A DNA stretch of 64,000 bases from Paenibacillus polysaccharolyticus (GCF_900102085.1 NZ_FMVM01000026.1:1-64000), one strand, 5' to 3'. Numbered from the stretch's first letter, positions 40,249-49,231 are shown. The notes: a model not told the origin generated them from the letters alone. Numbers and translations: made by a program.

Positions 40249-40284
40249 CAACAAACCCCTTGATATAAGTCAAGGGGTTTGTTG
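40249..40284 (-). terminator. Perfect inverted repeat between rplL and the methyltransferase gene
   Basis: CAACAAACCCCTTGA pairs with TCAAGGGGTTTGTTG over 15 bases around a 6-base loop. The T-rich tail is on the plus-strand side, so on the coding (minus) strand it may only attenuate, reducing transcription past rplJ-rplL. Confidence 0.6.
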
Positions 40285-40313
40285 TTTTGTTCATTCAGCT
40301 TGGATAAGCTAAA

Positions 40314-40676
40314 TTATTTAACTTCGATTGTAGCGCCAGCTTCTTCAAGCTTAGCTTTGATTGTTTCTGCTTCTTCTTTAGAAACTTTTTCTTTCAATGC
40401 TTTTGGAGCGTTGTCAACTACTTCTTTAGCTTCTTTCAAGCCAAGACCAGTGATTTCGCGAACCGCTTTGATAACGTTGATTTTGGAAGCGCCAGCGCTT
40501 GCCAAGATTACGTCAAACTCGGATTGCTCAGCTTCAGCCGCAGCCGCGCCGCCACCTACAGCAGCTACTGGAGCTGCAGCAGTTACGCCGAATTCTTCTT
40601 CGATTGCTTTAACAAGATCGTTCAGTTCCAGTACAGTCATGCCTTTGATTGCTTCCAAGATTTGCTCTTTACTCAT
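40314..40676 (-). CDS. rplL: 50S ribosomal protein L7/L12
   Basis: A 120-residue stalk protein. It has the N-terminal dimerisation helix pair ([20 protein letters not shown]), the Ala-rich hinge [18 protein letters not shown], and the C-terminal factor-binding domain with [32 protein letters not shown] upstream of the ATG. Cotranscribed with rplJ. Confidence 0.99.
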   Translation of the reverse strand: MSKEQILEAIKGMTVLELNDLVKAIEEEFGVTAAAPVAAVGGGAAAAEAEQSEFDVILASAGASKINVIKAVREITGLGLKEAKEVVDNAPKALKEKVSKEEAETIKAKLEEAGATIEVK

Positions 40677-40747
40677 GATTGAACCTCCATATATAATTTT
40701 ATTTTTTTGTATTTCATTACTGCTAGGCAGTATTCAGATCAAGTAGC

Positions 40748-41251
40748 TTATGCGCCTTGTTCTTCTTTGTCTGCAACAGCTTTAACCGCAAGCGCGAAGT
40801 TGCGAACTGGCGCTTGAAGCACGCTGAGGAGCATGGAGAGGAGACCTTCGCGTGATGGCAGTTCTGCCAACGCTTTAACTTCTGCTTCTCCAATTACACG
40901 ACCTTCTACGACAGCACCTTTCAATTTCAGTGCATCGTTCTTTTTCGCGAAGTCGTTCAGAATTTTGGCTGGAGCTACAGCATCTTCTCCGCTGAATGCA
41001 ATCGCAGTAGGACCTGTCAGAACGCTATCGAGTTCTGTCAATTCTGCTGCTGCAGTTGCACGGCGAAGCAATGTGTTTTTCAGCACTTGGAATTCGATTC
41101 CGGCTTCACGAAGCTGCTTGCGCAGTTCAGTAGCTTGGGCAACGTTCAATCCGCGGTAGTCAACAACAACTGTTGTCACGCTTTCGCGCAATTTTGCTGT
41201 TACAACATCAACGGACTCTTGTTTTGCTTGAATCACTTTTGCGTTTGCCAA
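40748..41251 (-). CDS. rplJ: 50S ribosomal protein L10
   Basis: A 167-residue uL10 that anchors the L12 stalk to 23S rRNA. It has [40 protein letters not shown] and an Ala/Glu-rich L12-binding C-terminal helix. The start is TTG at 41251 ([12 protein letters not shown]), with AGGAGG eight bases upstream; the GTG nine bases earlier overlaps that site. It is preceded by the L10 leader. Confidence 0.97.
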   Translation of the reverse strand: MANAKVIQAKQESVDVVTAKLRESVTTVVVDYRGLNVAQATELRKQLREAGIEFQVLKNTLLRRATAAAELTELDSVLTGPTAIAFSGEDAVAPAKILNDFAKKNDALKLKGAVVEGRVIGEAEVKALAELPSREGLLSMLLSVLQAPVRNFALAVKAVADKEEQGA

Positions 41252-41447
41252 TCTGTACACCTCCTGATCAAATTTATCCCATTAAGAAAAGCCTCCGTAG
41301 AATCACGAAGGCTTGATATATACTCGCATCCGATTTGCATCGTTCAAGTTGTATAATCACACCTCGGTAGGAAATTAAGCCATATGGCACCTACTGTCTA
41401 CGGCAAGCATATTCAAATGTCAACGGTCAGTCACTCGGACTCACAAC
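41252..41447 (-). ncRNA. L10 ribosomal protein leader
   Basis: The leader contains GTAGACAGTAGGTGCC...TTAATTTCCTACCGAGGTG, which matches what I recall of the L10/L12-binding kink-turn leader of Firmicutes rplJ genes. An attenuator hairpin (41285-41314) follows. L10(L12)4 binding is known to favour premature termination or block translation of rplJL. Confidence 0.8.
41285..41314 (-). terminator. Attenuator terminator in the L10 leader
   Basis: On the minus strand AAGCCTTCG pairs with CGGAGGCTT (one G-T) and is followed by TTTTC. It lies 34 bases upstream of the rplJ start, placing it to control read-through into rplJL. Confidence 0.75.
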
Positions 41448-41453
41448 TTTTAC

Positions 41454-41482
41454 AGAATATCAGAACAGGGCGAACCTGTCAA
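41454..41482 (-). promoter_or_regulatory. Promoter of rplJ-rplL
   Basis: A perfect -35 TTGACA (41477-41482), a 17-base spacer and -10 TATTCT (41454-41459) on the minus strand, overlapping the end of rplA by little and feeding the L10 leader. Confidence 0.7.
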
Positions 41483-41489
41483 GAATATT

Positions 41490-42182
41490 TTATCTAAAAG
41501 CTGCTGCGTTCACGCGTGCACCAGGGCCCATCGTAGAAGAAAGACTTACGTTCTTCAGATAAACACCTTTAGCTGCCGCCGGTTTAGCACGGTTCAGAGC
41601 ATCCATGAGAGCTTTGAGGTTCTCATTCAATTGCTCGGAAGAGAAAGAAGCTTTACCGATCGGTGCATGAATTTGACCTGCACGATCCAGACGATATTCG
41701 ATTTTACCGGCTTTGATTTCTTGAACAGCCTTAGTTACATCGAAAGTTACCGTTCCGGCTTTAGGGTTAGGCATTAGACCTTTACCGCCGAGCAGACGGC
41801 CCAATTTACCTACTTCACTCATCATATCCGGTGTCGCTACGCAGACGTCGAATTCGAACCAGCCTTGTTGGATTTTGTTGATCATGTCTGCATCACCAAC
41901 ATAGTCCGCGCCAGCCGCTTCCGCTTCTTTCGCTTTGTCACCTTTTGCAAATACCAATACGCGTTGTGTTTTACCTGTACCGTGTGGCAAGACAACAACA
42001 CCACGTACTGCCTGGTCTTGCTTACGAGGGTCTACGCCCAAACGAACTGCTGCTTCGATAGTTTCATCGAACTTTGCAGTAGCTGCCTTTTTCACAAGCT
42101 CTACAGCTTCTGAAGGCTCGTAAGTTGCTTCGCTGTCGATCAGCTTAGCAGCTTCCAGGTATTTTTTACCGTGTTTAGCCAT
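41490..42182 (-). CDS. rplA: 50S ribosomal protein L1
   Basis: A 230-residue uL1 of the mobile L1 stalk that handles E-site tRNA. It starts [20 protein letters not shown] at the ATG at 42182 (AAAGGAGGA upstream) and has [40 protein letters not shown] and [20 protein letters not shown]. An ORF extension of 57 codons upstream reads through the rplK-rplA spacer and is rejected. Confidence 0.98.
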   Translation of the reverse strand: MAKHGKKYLEAAKLIDSEATYEPSEAVELVKKAATAKFDETIEAAVRLGVDPRKQDQAVRGVVVLPHGTGKTQRVLVFAKGDKAKEAEAAGADYVGDADMINKIQQGWFEFDVCVATPDMMSEVGKLGRLLGGKGLMPNPKAGTVTFDVTKAVQEIKAGKIEYRLDRAGQIHAPIGKASFSSEQLNENLKALMDALNRAKPAAAKGVYLKNVSLSSTMGPGARVNAAAFR

Positions 42183-42229
42183 GTTATATTCCTCCTTTGT
42201 GGTTTTAGCGGATATACCTCCCACATTGA

Positions 42230-42248
42230 CCGGCCGCGAATCGGCCGG
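42230..42248 (-). repeat. GC hairpin between rplK and rplA
   Basis: CCGGCCG (42230-42236) pairs with CGGCCGG (42242-42248) around a 5-base loop. It lies in the 94-base spacer upstream of rplA and is not followed by a T-tract on the minus strand. Confidence 0.65.
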
Positions 42249-42276
42249 CTTTACGAAGCCATGTTTCGTGTGAAAA

Positions 42277-42702
42277 TTAGTCTTCGATGGTGATACCCAT
42301 GCTGCGGGCAGTACCTTCAACCATACGCATTGCGGACTCAACGTCAGCAGCATTCAGGTCAGGCATTTTTGTTTCCGCGATTTGACGTACCGCGTCACGT
42401 TTAACAGTAGCAACTTTTTTCTTGTTCGGCTCGCCGGATCCTTTTTCAACTTTAGCTGCCACTTTCAACAGAACTGCTGCAGGTGGAGTTTTAGTGATGA
42501 ATGTAAAGGAACGGTCCTCGAATACAGAAATCTCAACTGGAATGATCAATCCTGCTTGGTCAGCTGTACGAGCGTTGAATTCTTTACAGAATGCCATGAT
42601 GTTGACACCTGCTTGACCCAATGCCGGACCTACTGGTGGTGCTGGATTTGCTTTACCTGCTGGAATCTGCAGTTTTACCATTTTGATTACCTTTTTTGCC
42701 AT
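42277..42702 (-). CDS. rplK: 50S ribosomal protein L11
   Basis: A 141-residue uL11 of the GTPase-associated centre, target region of thiopeptides and partner of RelA. It starts [20 protein letters not shown], with the Pro-rich N-terminal helix [20 protein letters not shown] and C-terminal GTARSMGI. The ATG at 42702 has AGGAGG eight bases upstream; three earlier codons are rejected. Confidence 0.98.
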   Translation of the reverse strand: MAKKVIKMVKLQIPAGKANPAPPVGPALGQAGVNIMAFCKEFNARTADQAGLIIPVEISVFEDRSFTFITKTPPAAVLLKVAAKVEKGSGEPNKKKVATVKRDAVRQIAETKMPDLNAADVESAMRMVEGTARSMGITIED

Positions 42703-42770
42703 GATAGACACCTCCTTGCAAAATAGTGGTTAACGGGCCTCACAGCCCTCCCACAAGAAACTTGAAGAAA

Positions 42771-43304
42771 CTATATCTTCTCCACTTGGGTGTATTCCAA
42801 CTCAAGCGGTGTTTCCCGTCCAAACATGTTAACATGTACCTTGAGCTTGCTCTTGTCTACCAAAATCTCTTCCACGGAGCCCACAAAATTCGCAAAAGGA
42901 CCGACTTTAATACGTACGGATTCCTTAATATCGAATTCAATTTTAGGCTTAGGTTCAACCATACCCATGTGCTTCAGAATTTGTTCCACTTCTTCTGGCA
43001 ACAAGGCTGTTGGTTTGGAACCGGAACCTGTCGAACCGACAAAGCCGGTAACACCCGGTGTATTGCGAACAACATACCAAGAATCATCCGTCTGAACCAT
43101 TTCGACCAAGACATAACCGGGGTAAACTTTACGCATAACGGTCTTTTTCTTACCGTCTTTGTTTACCACTTCTTCTTCCATCGGAACAAGAACGCGGAAA
43201 ATCTTGTCTTCCATGCCCATGGACTCTACGCGTTTTTCCAAATTGGCTTTGACCTTATTTTCATACCCTGAATAGGTATGAACGACGTACCATCTTTTTT
43301 CCAT
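42771..43304 (-). CDS. nusG: Transcription termination/antitermination factor NusG
   Basis: A 177-residue protein with the NGN domain (MEKRWYVVHTYSGYENKVKA onward) and C-terminal KOW domain (VKVGPFANFVGSVEEI region). NusG binds RNA polymerase, affects pausing in Bacillus and couples to S10 or Rho. It is between secE and rplK, the canonical order. The ATG at 43304 has GGTGG upstream. Confidence 0.98.
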   Translation of the reverse strand: MEKRWYVVHTYSGYENKVKANLEKRVESMGMEDKIFRVLVPMEEEVVNKDGKKKTVMRKVYPGYVLVEMVQTDDSWYVVRNTPGVTGFVGSTGSGSKPTALLPEEVEQILKHMGMVEPKPKIEFDIKESVRIKVGPFANFVGSVEEILVDKSKLKVHVNMFGRETPLELEYTQVEKI

Positions 43305-43326
43305 ATCAAGCCACCTGGGACCCTTC

Positions 43327-43518
43327 TTAAATAATCGCTTCGATCACAGCGGAGATGCCGATATCTACGACCCAAAAAAACAGCGTCATAACCACAACAG
43401 TACCAAGTACAATTAACGTGTAGTTCGTCAGCTCTTTACGATTAGGCCAGCGAACCTTTTTAAGTTCAGCCCAGCTTTCAGAGAAAAAGGAAATCAGAGA
43501 TTTGAAACTACGTTTCAC
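43327..43518 (-). CDS. secE: Preprotein translocase subunit SecE
   Basis: A 63-residue single-span form: a short amphipathic helix (FFSESWAELKKVRWPNRKEL) and one transmembrane helix (about residues 33-55). It clamps the two halves of SecY. The start is GTG at 43518 (MKRSFKSLISF) with GGAGG ten bases upstream. It sits between rpmG and nusG. Confidence 0.96.
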   Translation of the reverse strand: MKRSFKSLISFFSESWAELKKVRWPNRKELTNYTLIVLGTVVVMTLFFWVVDIGISAVIEAII

Positions 43519-43539
43519 GCCGACTACACCTCCAAAAAA

Positions 43540-43689
43540 CTATCTGGTTTCGCGATGAGAAGTCTGCTCGTTACAAAACTTGCAAAATTTCTTCATCTCC
43601 ATGCGGTCGGGGTGATTACGCTTGTTTTTTGTCGTAGTGTAATTTCTTTGTTTGCAGTTCGTACAAGCCAAAGTAATAATTACCCGCAT
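43540..43689 (-). CDS. rpmG: 50S ribosomal protein L33 (zinc-binding type)
   Basis: A 49-residue bL33, [20 protein letters not shown] onward, with zinc ligands in CTNC and CKFC and the C-terminus EQTSHRETR. This is the C+ paralogue usually beside secE. GGGAGGTG precedes the ATG at 43689. Confidence 0.97.
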   Translation of the reverse strand: MRVIITLACTNCKQRNYTTTKNKRNHPDRMEMKKFCKFCNEQTSHRETR

Positions 43690-43777
43690 GATGTACACCT
43701 CCCGAAGACTTCCACATTGAAGCAGAGTCTCTAAATTGATCCTGAAAAAAAAGCCGTAAAATAGGCCTACCTAAAAC

Positions 43778-43806
43778 ACTTTATCACAAGGGTATAAGCA
43801 TGTCAA
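43778..43806 (-). promoter_or_regulatory. Promoter of rpmG-secE-nusG
   Basis: A perfect -35 TTGACA (43801-43806), a 17-base spacer and -10 TAAAGT (43778-43783) on the minus strand. A 9-base inverted repeat (43804-43827) overlaps the upstream edge of the -35. Confidence 0.7.
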
Positions 43807-43950
43807 CGAAAGAATAACCTTTCGTCGATGGGTATTAATTCCGCAGGAAACGCAACGTATCTCTCATCTCTGATTTTTTCACTGCTCCAGTATGAACCGA
43901 GCGATTACTAGTATTTATCAAACCTTAACAATATAAACTACAGACAATAA

Positions 43951-43977
43951 AAAAAGACTCAAACACCGAGCCTTTTT
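43951..43977 (-). terminator. Terminator of sigH
   Basis: On the minus strand AAAAAGGCTC pairs with GAGTCTTTTT (10 pairs, one G-T) around a 7-base loop and continues into T residues. It lies about 22 bases after the sigH stop. Confidence 0.9.
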
Positions 43978-43999
43978 CATCAACGACAACAACCTTTGT

Positions 44000-44644
44000 T
44001 CAATTATCTCGAACTTCCAGGTACTTTTCAAGTTTGCGCTTTACACGCTGCAATGCATTATCGATAGACTTTACATGACGATCCAAATCCACTGCAATCT
44101 CTTGATAAGATCTCCCGTCTAGGTACAACATCAGTACTTTACGTTCCAGGTCACTCAAAATCTCGGACATTTTATCTTCCAGGCCTACAAACTCTTCCTG
44201 GTTAATAATCAACTCTTCCGGATCACTGACCTGAGTTCCACAAATCACATCGAGTAACGTACGATCAGACTCTTCATCATAAATGGGCTTGTCCAGAGAT
44301 ACATAAGAATTAAGCGGAATATGCTTCTGACGTGTGGCTGTCTTGATCGCCGTAATGATCTGTCTTGTAATGCACAGTTCGGCAAATGCCTTGAACGAAG
44401 CAAGCTTGTCCCCTTTGAAATCACGAATGGATTTGTAAAGGCCAATCATTCCTTCTTGAATAATATCTTCCCGGTCAGCTCCGATCAAAAAATAAGATCT
44501 TGCCTTGGCGCGTACAAAGTTGCGATACTTGTTGATCAAAAACTCCAGCGCTTCGCTTTCGCCTTCACGGACCGCTTCGACAATGTCTTCGTCACTTTGG
44601 TAATCATACTTGGATAACATGATATCTTTGAGGTCGACACTCAC
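44000..44644 (-). CDS. sigH: RNA polymerase sigma-H factor
   Basis: A 214-residue sigma-70-family factor for early stationary phase and sporulation. Region 2 includes INKYRNFVRAKARSYFLIGA, DREDIIQEGMIGLYKSIRDF and the -10-recognising TRQIITAIKTATRQKHIPLN; region 4 includes DLERKVLMLYLDGRSYQEIA and HVKSIDNALQRVKRKLEKYL. The start is GTG at 44644 (MSVDLKDIMLS), with GGAGG eight bases upstream; a TTG seven codons earlier overlaps that site. Gene order around it matches Bacillus. Confidence 0.97.
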   Translation of the reverse strand: MSVDLKDIMLSKYDYQSDEDIVEAVREGESEALEFLINKYRNFVRAKARSYFLIGADREDIIQEGMIGLYKSIRDFKGDKLASFKAFAELCITRQIITAIKTATRQKHIPLNSYVSLDKPIYDEESDRTLLDVICGTQVSDPEELIINQEEFVGLEDKMSEILSDLERKVLMLYLDGRSYQEIAVDLDRHVKSIDNALQRVKRKLEKYLEVRDN

Positions 44645-44706
44645 AGACAATCCCTCCGGCTGCAACGCAAGGTACCCCGTTACTCTACTCTATGAAATAT
44701 ACGAAC

Positions 44707-44736
44707 AGTATATATGATGGTACCTCCCACCGTCAA
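44707..44736 (-). promoter_or_regulatory. Promoter of sigH
   Basis: Minus-strand -35 TTGACG (44731-44736), an 18-base spacer and -10 TATACT (44707-44712), about 60 bases upstream of the sigH start. AbrB control, known in B. subtilis, cannot be read from sequence. Confidence 0.6.
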
Positions 44737-44816
44737 CCACGGCATCCCTAAAAAAGAACAGCTATAACATAATTGTCAATAGTTTCAATATTGAAAAATT
44801 TGTAAGAAATCCGCTG

Positions 44817-45338
44817 TCAGCCTCGTCTCCAGCGTTCAAATTGCTGTAAAACATCCGGGCTTAATTTGCCCCCAATTGTATTCCGTGTTGACCTTGCCTG
44901 ATCCTCTGCAAGCCGTTGTTGCAATTCCTTTTCATTTTGTTCCACTTCAATCAGCAGCTCTCTGGCAGATACGCGCAACGCTCCCTGTCCAAAGATGACA
45001 TGTTGCTCTACCATATCGCTGGTTGCTACATAGATTTGGCGTCTTCGCATGCTTAGTTCCCGAACGAGTCTCTCGATACATTCGTCTGCCGTCTCTTTTT
45101 CCTTTGTAAAATGAACTTCAACTTTGCTCTGTGTAAAGGATTTACCGAGTCCTGGCACAAGGTAGGCGTCAAACACAACAATGACTCGACGGCCGGAGAA
45201 AGCCTGATAGTCCGCAAGCCGAAAGAGGAGCCTGTTCCGCGCTTCTTCCAATTCGTTTTCGGCTATTTTGGATAATTCAGGCCAGCCGCCAATCATGTTA
45301 TACCCGTCTACAAGAAGCACATCACGGGAATCAGCCAT
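44817..45338 (-). CDS. rae1: NYN-domain ribonuclease Rae1 (YacP)
   Basis: A 173-residue NYN/PIN-like nuclease. The N-terminal LLVDGYNMIGGWPELSK, VVFDAY and YVATSDMVEQHVIFGQGALR carry the acidic residues of the active site. B. subtilis Rae1 cleaves mRNA in the ribosomal A site. The C-terminal third is a helical, charged extension. It follows rlmB by 5 bases and ends the cysE-cysS-mrnC-rlmB-rae1 run. Confidence 0.9.
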   Translation of the reverse strand: MADSRDVLLVDGYNMIGGWPELSKIAENELEEARNRLLFRLADYQAFSGRRVIVVFDAYLVPGLGKSFTQSKVEVHFTKEKETADECIERLVRELSMRRRQIYVATSDMVEQHVIFGQGALRVSARELLIEVEQNEKELQQRLAEDQARSTRNTIGGKLSPDVLQQFERWRRG

Positions 45339-45343
45339 ATCAT

Positions 45344-46096
45344 CTATTCCTGCTCTTGGCGAGCACGAAGCACCTCATACATAACAACACCAGCTGCCAC
45401 AGAGGCATTCAGGGAATTAATCTGACCTTGCATAGGCAATTTGACCAGAACATCGCATTTCTCACGAATAAGACGTCCCATACCTTTATTTTCATTCCCG
45501 ATGACAAGTGCAACCGGTCCTGTGAATACTCCATTGCCAAACACGCCTTCACGCGCAGTAACATCTGTACCAACAACCCATACGCCTTCTTCTTTCAACC
45601 GATCAATCGTTTGTGCCAGATTGCTTACACGAGCGACTGGAACATACTCTGCTGCACCTGCTGATGTCTTAGACACTGTTGCAGTTACAGCCGCTGAGCG
45701 CCGTTTAGGAACAATAACGCCGTGAGCTCCTGTGCAGTCCGCTGTACGCAAGATAGAACCCAGATTATGAGGGTCTTCAATCTCATCAAGCAAAATTAAA
45801 AACGGATGTTCATTTTTAGATTTGGCCGCTTCCAAAATATCTTCAACCTCAGCATAGGCATAAGGCGCTGCCTGCGCAACTACACCCTGATGTTGAATAC
45901 CAGGAACCGTCTGGTCCAACTTGCGCTTGTCCACATGCTGAATGACAATCCCCTGTTTTTTGGCTTCCGCAATAATTGGTTGCGTCAAATGTTTCTGAGC
46001 CGTATCAGCAATCCATATTTTATTAATGGTCCGGCCTGATCGTAACGCCTCCGTTACGGAGTGTTTACCGGCAATCCATTCTTCTTCCATCCTCAT
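45344..46096 (-). CDS. rlmB: 23S rRNA (guanosine-2'-O)-methyltransferase RlmB-like, SpoU family
   Basis: A 250-residue SpoU/TrmH (SPOUT) enzyme. An N-terminal L30e-like substrate domain (WIAGKHSVTEALRSGRTINK) precedes the trefoil-knot domain with LDEIEDPHNLGSILRTADC, ALVIGNENKGM and PMQGQINSLNASVAAGVVMY motifs. E. coli RlmB methylates G2251. I choose the ATG at 46096 (MRMEEEW) with GAGAGG upstream; a longer frame to 46180 lacks homology. Confidence 0.93.
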   Translation of the reverse strand: MRMEEEWIAGKHSVTEALRSGRTINKIWIADTAQKHLTQPIIAEAKKQGIVIQHVDKRKLDQTVPGIQHQGVVAQAAPYAYAEVEDILEAAKSKNEHPFLILLDEIEDPHNLGSILRTADCTGAHGVIVPKRRSAAVTATVSKTSAGAAEYVPVARVSNLAQTIDRLKEEGVWVVGTDVTAREGVFGNGVFTGPVALVIGNENKGMGRLIREKCDVLVKLPMQGQINSLNASVAAGVVMYEVLRARQEQE

Positions 46097-46139
46097 TCGT
46101 TCCTCTCTGTATTGCTTGTTATATATTTCAACCCTGAAG

Positions 46140-46673
46140 CTATTTTGACGTGGATGCAGATGCTTGCTCCGCCAGCTCAATACCCAGTCCGATCAGTTGA
46201 ATCATGCGATCATGCTGACTACTGCTATACAGATAACCGATCAGACATTCAAACGCCGTTGCATGTCTATACTCCAGCACATCTGCATTTTTGGGAACAC
46301 TGCCCGATTTGGCATTCCGCCCTTGCCGCACAACATCTTGCTCTTCTTCTTTCAGTTCAGCCTCAATACTTGTCAGTATGCGGCTTTGTGCTTTGGCAGA
46401 TACCAGTTTGGTTGCACTGCGGTGCAGATGGTTAGGACGCATGTTCGCTTTGGATAACAGATACTGTCTCACGGCAACCTCATATACCGCATCACCGATG
46501 TAAGCCAGTGCGATTGGCGGAATCAATCGTGCAGGCCTGGAGGGTGGATAAGGAAACCATCCCCCCTCAAGTTCATTAACCTGATTATTAGTCACCACTT
46601 GCTTGGCCTGTTCATTCCGCTCGACAGAACCAGACAAAACATTCTCTTTTTCTCCACTCATTTGCGCCGCCAT
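46140..46673 (-). CDS. mrnC: Mini-ribonuclease III
   Basis: A 177-residue RNase III-like nuclease without a dsRNA-binding domain. The core IPPIALAYIGDAVYEVAVRQ (catalytic Asp in YIGDA) and GRNAKSGSVPKNADVLEYRH are clear. B. subtilis MrnC matures 23S rRNA ends. The first 45 or so residues are an extra polar N-terminus compared with Bacillus. The ATG at 46673 overlaps the cysS end by 16 bases; an ATG at 46661 (overlapping the TGA) is an alternative start. Confidence 0.92.
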   Translation of the reverse strand: MAAQMSGEKENVLSGSVERNEQAKQVVTNNQVNELEGGWFPYPPSRPARLIPPIALAYIGDAVYEVAVRQYLLSKANMRPNHLHRSATKLVSAKAQSRILTSIEAELKEEEQDVVRQGRNAKSGSVPKNADVLEYRHATAFECLIGYLYSSSQHDRMIQLIGLGIELAEQASASTSK

Positions 46674-48058
46674 CTCATTCCCTGTACGGTATCTTCCAGC
46701 AGAATCCCTTGAGCAGATAGTTCATCACGAATTTCATCCGCACGAGCCCAGTTTTTAGACTTACGTGCTTCCACTCGATCCTGAATCAAGCGTTCAATGT
46801 CCTCATCCAGAAGCTCTGGTTCAACATCCGTGTAGATTCGAAGCACAGCATTGAGTTCTCCGAACAGTTCAAGCAGTGCATGAATTTCAGCGGCATTGAC
46901 CACATCTTGTTGCAACAACTGGTTCGCTTCCGCAGCCCACTCAAACAACGCCGTGATTGCATCCGGTGTATTAAAATCATCCTGCATTTTTTCATGATAT
47001 TGTTGTCGAATCCGGTCTAGTTTTGCTGAAAATTCAGGTGTAACCTCCTGATTAACAGACACAGCTCCCAGGCGATGTCTCAGGTTACCTACTGCATTCG
47101 CAATTCGATCCACACTGTTTTGCGCCTGTTCCATCGTATCTTCTGTAAAATTGAGCGGGTTACGATAGTGGGTGGACAACATAAAGTAACGAATCGCTTC
47201 ACGTTTGTACTGATTACGCAGGTCTTTTACCAGAACACCGTTACCGAGAGATTTCGACATTTTTTCGTTATCAATACGAATAAAACCGTTATGCATCCAG
47301 TAATTCGCCAAAGGTGCGCCTGTGATTGCCTCGGACTGTGCGCATTCGCATTCATGGTGAGGGAACTGCAAATCCTGTCCACCGCCGTGAATATCTAGCG
47401 TGTCACCAAGGTATTCTCTTGCCATAGCAGAGCACTCAATATGCCATCCAGGACGACCATCTCCCCATGGACTAGACCAGAAGATCTCACCTGGTTTGGC
47501 TGCTTTCCAGAGCACAAAGTCTTCCGGGTGTTCCTTCCGTTCATCTACACCGATCCGAATACCGAACTGCAACTCCTGCAGGTTTTGTTTCGACAATTGA
47601 CCGTATTTTTCGAACTTTCCTGTTCGATAATATACGTCACCGCCATTTTCATATGCGAAACCTTTTTCAACCAGTTCACGGATAAAATCGATAATAAGCG
47701 GCATATTCTCCGTTACCCGTGGATTACTGCTCGCTTTAGGAATACCGAGTCCCTCCAGATCGGCATAATACGCGGCAATAAATGTTTCAGCCACATGCGG
47801 AACGTCGGTACCCAGCTGCTCTGCTTTGCGAATGAGTTTGTCATCGACATCGGTGAAGTTCACGACATAATTCACTTCATGTCCGATCTGCTCCAGATAT
47901 CCACGAACCGTGTCGAAAAAGATCACCGGACGTGCATTGCCGATATGAATGTAGTCATAGACGGTTGGCCCGCATACATACATTTTCACTTTGCCAGGCT
48001 CTTGTGGAACAAACTCCTCTTTGGTGCGACTCATCGTATTATAAATCTGAAGTGTCAT
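46658..48058 (-). CDS. cysS: Cysteinyl-tRNA synthetase
   Basis: A 466-residue class I synthetase. It has the zinc and HIGH regions (YVCGPTVYDYIHIGNARPVI), HIECSAMAREYLGDTLDIHG, FPHHECECAQSEA and the KMSKS loop (DNEKMSKSLGNG). The length equals B. subtilis CysS. The start is the ATG at 48058 (MTLQIYNTMSRTKEE) with AAGGA upstream; a six-codon extension is rejected. It is co-transcribed with cysE under the T-box. Confidence 0.98.
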   Translation of the reverse strand: MTLQIYNTMSRTKEEFVPQEPGKVKMYVCGPTVYDYIHIGNARPVIFFDTVRGYLEQIGHEVNYVVNFTDVDDKLIRKAEQLGTDVPHVAETFIAAYYADLEGLGIPKASSNPRVTENMPLIIDFIRELVEKGFAYENGGDVYYRTGKFEKYGQLSKQNLQELQFGIRIGVDERKEHPEDFVLWKAAKPGEIFWSSPWGDGRPGWHIECSAMAREYLGDTLDIHGGGQDLQFPHHECECAQSEAITGAPLANYWMHNGFIRIDNEKMSKSLGNGVLVKDLRNQYKREAIRYFMLSTHYRNPLNFTEDTMEQAQNSVDRIANAVGNLRHRLGAVSVNQEVTPEFSAKLDRIRQQYHEKMQDDFNTPDAITALFEWAAEANQLLQQDVVNAAEIHALLELFGELNAVLRIYTDVEPELLDEDIERLIQDRVEARKSKNWARADEIRDELSAQGILLEDTVQGMRWRRK

Positions 48059-48123
48059 AGTCACTTTTCCTTTCATTCTAAACTACTTTTACTTGATTCC
48101 ATGGTTTATGTTGATCGATGGAG

Positions 48124-48777
48124 TTATGTGCATTTCTCCGATTCTCGTGTATTTTGCAAAGTTCGCACTTCTTCCTGCAGCCGTTCAATCTCGCGCTGCA
48201 TGCTGCGCAGAGAGTCAATAACCGGATCGGGCAATTGTTGATTAAGACGATCCACCCTACGTCCATCCTGTTTGACGATTCTACCTGGGATGCCCACCAC
48301 CGTGCTATTAGCAGGAACTTCTTTCAGCACAACGGAGTTTGCTCCGATGTTGCTTTGATCCCCGACACGAAATGATCCCAACACCTTTGCGCCAGATGAG
48401 ATAACCACATTATTACCAATCGTGGGATGTCTCTTTCCTTTTTCTTTCCCCGTTCCCCCAAGAGTTACTCCCTGATATATCACGACATCGTCACCAATCT
48501 CACAGGTTTCTCCAATAACAACGCCCATACCGTGGTCAATGAACAAACGTTCCCCAATCGTAGCTCCAGGATGAATCTCTATCCCTGTCATAAACCGGCT
48601 AACCTGTGATACGAACCGGGCGAGCGAGTACCATCTTCGTTTGTACAGATTGTGAGCAAATCGATGGGCCCATATGGCATGCAGCCCTGAATACGTAAAT
48701 ACGACTTCAAACCAACTCCGGGCGGCCGGATCATTTTCAAAGACCGTCTGGATATCGGATCTGATCTTTTTGAACAT
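48124..48777 (-). CDS. cysE: Serine O-acetyltransferase
   Basis: A 217-residue enzyme making O-acetylserine for cysteine synthesis. It has an N-terminal helical domain and a left-handed beta-helix of hexapeptide repeats ([60 protein letters not shown]), then a charged C-terminal helix. Start at the ATG at 48777 with GAGGGGA upstream. It is the first gene after the T-box leader. Confidence 0.97.
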   Translation of the reverse strand: MFKKIRSDIQTVFENDPAARSWFEVVFTYSGLHAIWAHRFAHNLYKRRWYSLARFVSQVSRFMTGIEIHPGATIGERLFIDHGMGVVIGETCEIGDDVVIYQGVTLGGTGKEKGKRHPTIGNNVVISSGAKVLGSFRVGDQSNIGANSVVLKEVPANSTVVGIPGRIVKQDGRRVDRLNQQLPDPVIDSLRSMQREIERLQEEVRTLQNTRESEKCT

Positions 48778-48863
48778 GCTCGTTCCCCTCTTGTTCCGGT
48801 TCTCGTCCTCCGGGTTCGCCGGACGGCGTGTTCCTTGGTAGTATACTTGCGCACTCGCTAGAC

Positions 48864-49225
48864 AAAAAACGCCCCTGCAGCACGAAGCTGCAGAGGCGTT
48901 AGTCGCGGTCCCACTCTGCTTGGCTCATTCCTCTTCTTGAATAAAAGGAATGGGCCCTCTGGCGGCTCGGTAACGGGAACCAGTCGTCGCCATCTATCCT
49001 GACGTTTTCCTCTATCCAATGAATAGAAGCGGGGCCGGATTCGACGGTGCAGCTCACGGGTGCATTTCAGACTGCTGGACAGTGGATGACTCGCAGCCAC
49101 CACTCGCTGAGCAGAAGTAATCTCTGTTCACGCGCGGGGCCATCCTCTCTGGATCTGTCCGGATCAGCTTACTTCTCCCGGTCTTTGCTGTTCTATATGA
49201 ACGTATTATGACAATTCAACCTTGT
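48864..49225 (-). ncRNA. T-box riboswitch leader upstream of cysE-cysS
   Basis: The leader (about 360 bases) contains the signature AGAGTGGGACCGCGAC (48902-48917), which pairs with the uncharged tRNA acceptor end, followed by a terminator. Stem I elements (AGAAGTAA pairing with TTACTTCT, and an AGAGAG stretch) lie near 49110-49190. Gene context (cysE, cysS) implies tRNA-Cys; a TGC occurs just after TTACTTC (about 49111-49113), but I could not place the specifier loop with certainty. Confidence 0.9.
48868..48900 (-). terminator. T-box terminator before cysE
   Basis: On the minus strand AACGCCTCTGCAGC pairs with GCTGCAGGGGCGTT (one T-G) and is followed by TTTTTT. It directly follows the T-box sequence, with which part of it would be mutually exclusive. 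Confidence 0.92.
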
Positions 49226-49231
49226 GTTGCT

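Noticed and set aside
41418-41423. A second TTGACA between rplA and rplJ
   Set aside because: The base string at the expected -10 is TAGACA, a poor match, and it lies inside the L10 leader transcript.
41490-42353. A longer form of rplA beginning at 42353
   Set aside because: The extra 57 residues are not L1-like and read through a GC hairpin; the ATG at 42182 has a strong ribosome site.
44784-44789. A TTGACA-like hexamer upstream of rae1 and sigH, considered as a sigH promoter
   Set aside because: There is no acceptable -10 at 16-18 bases; the TTGACG/TATACT pair closer to sigH fits better.
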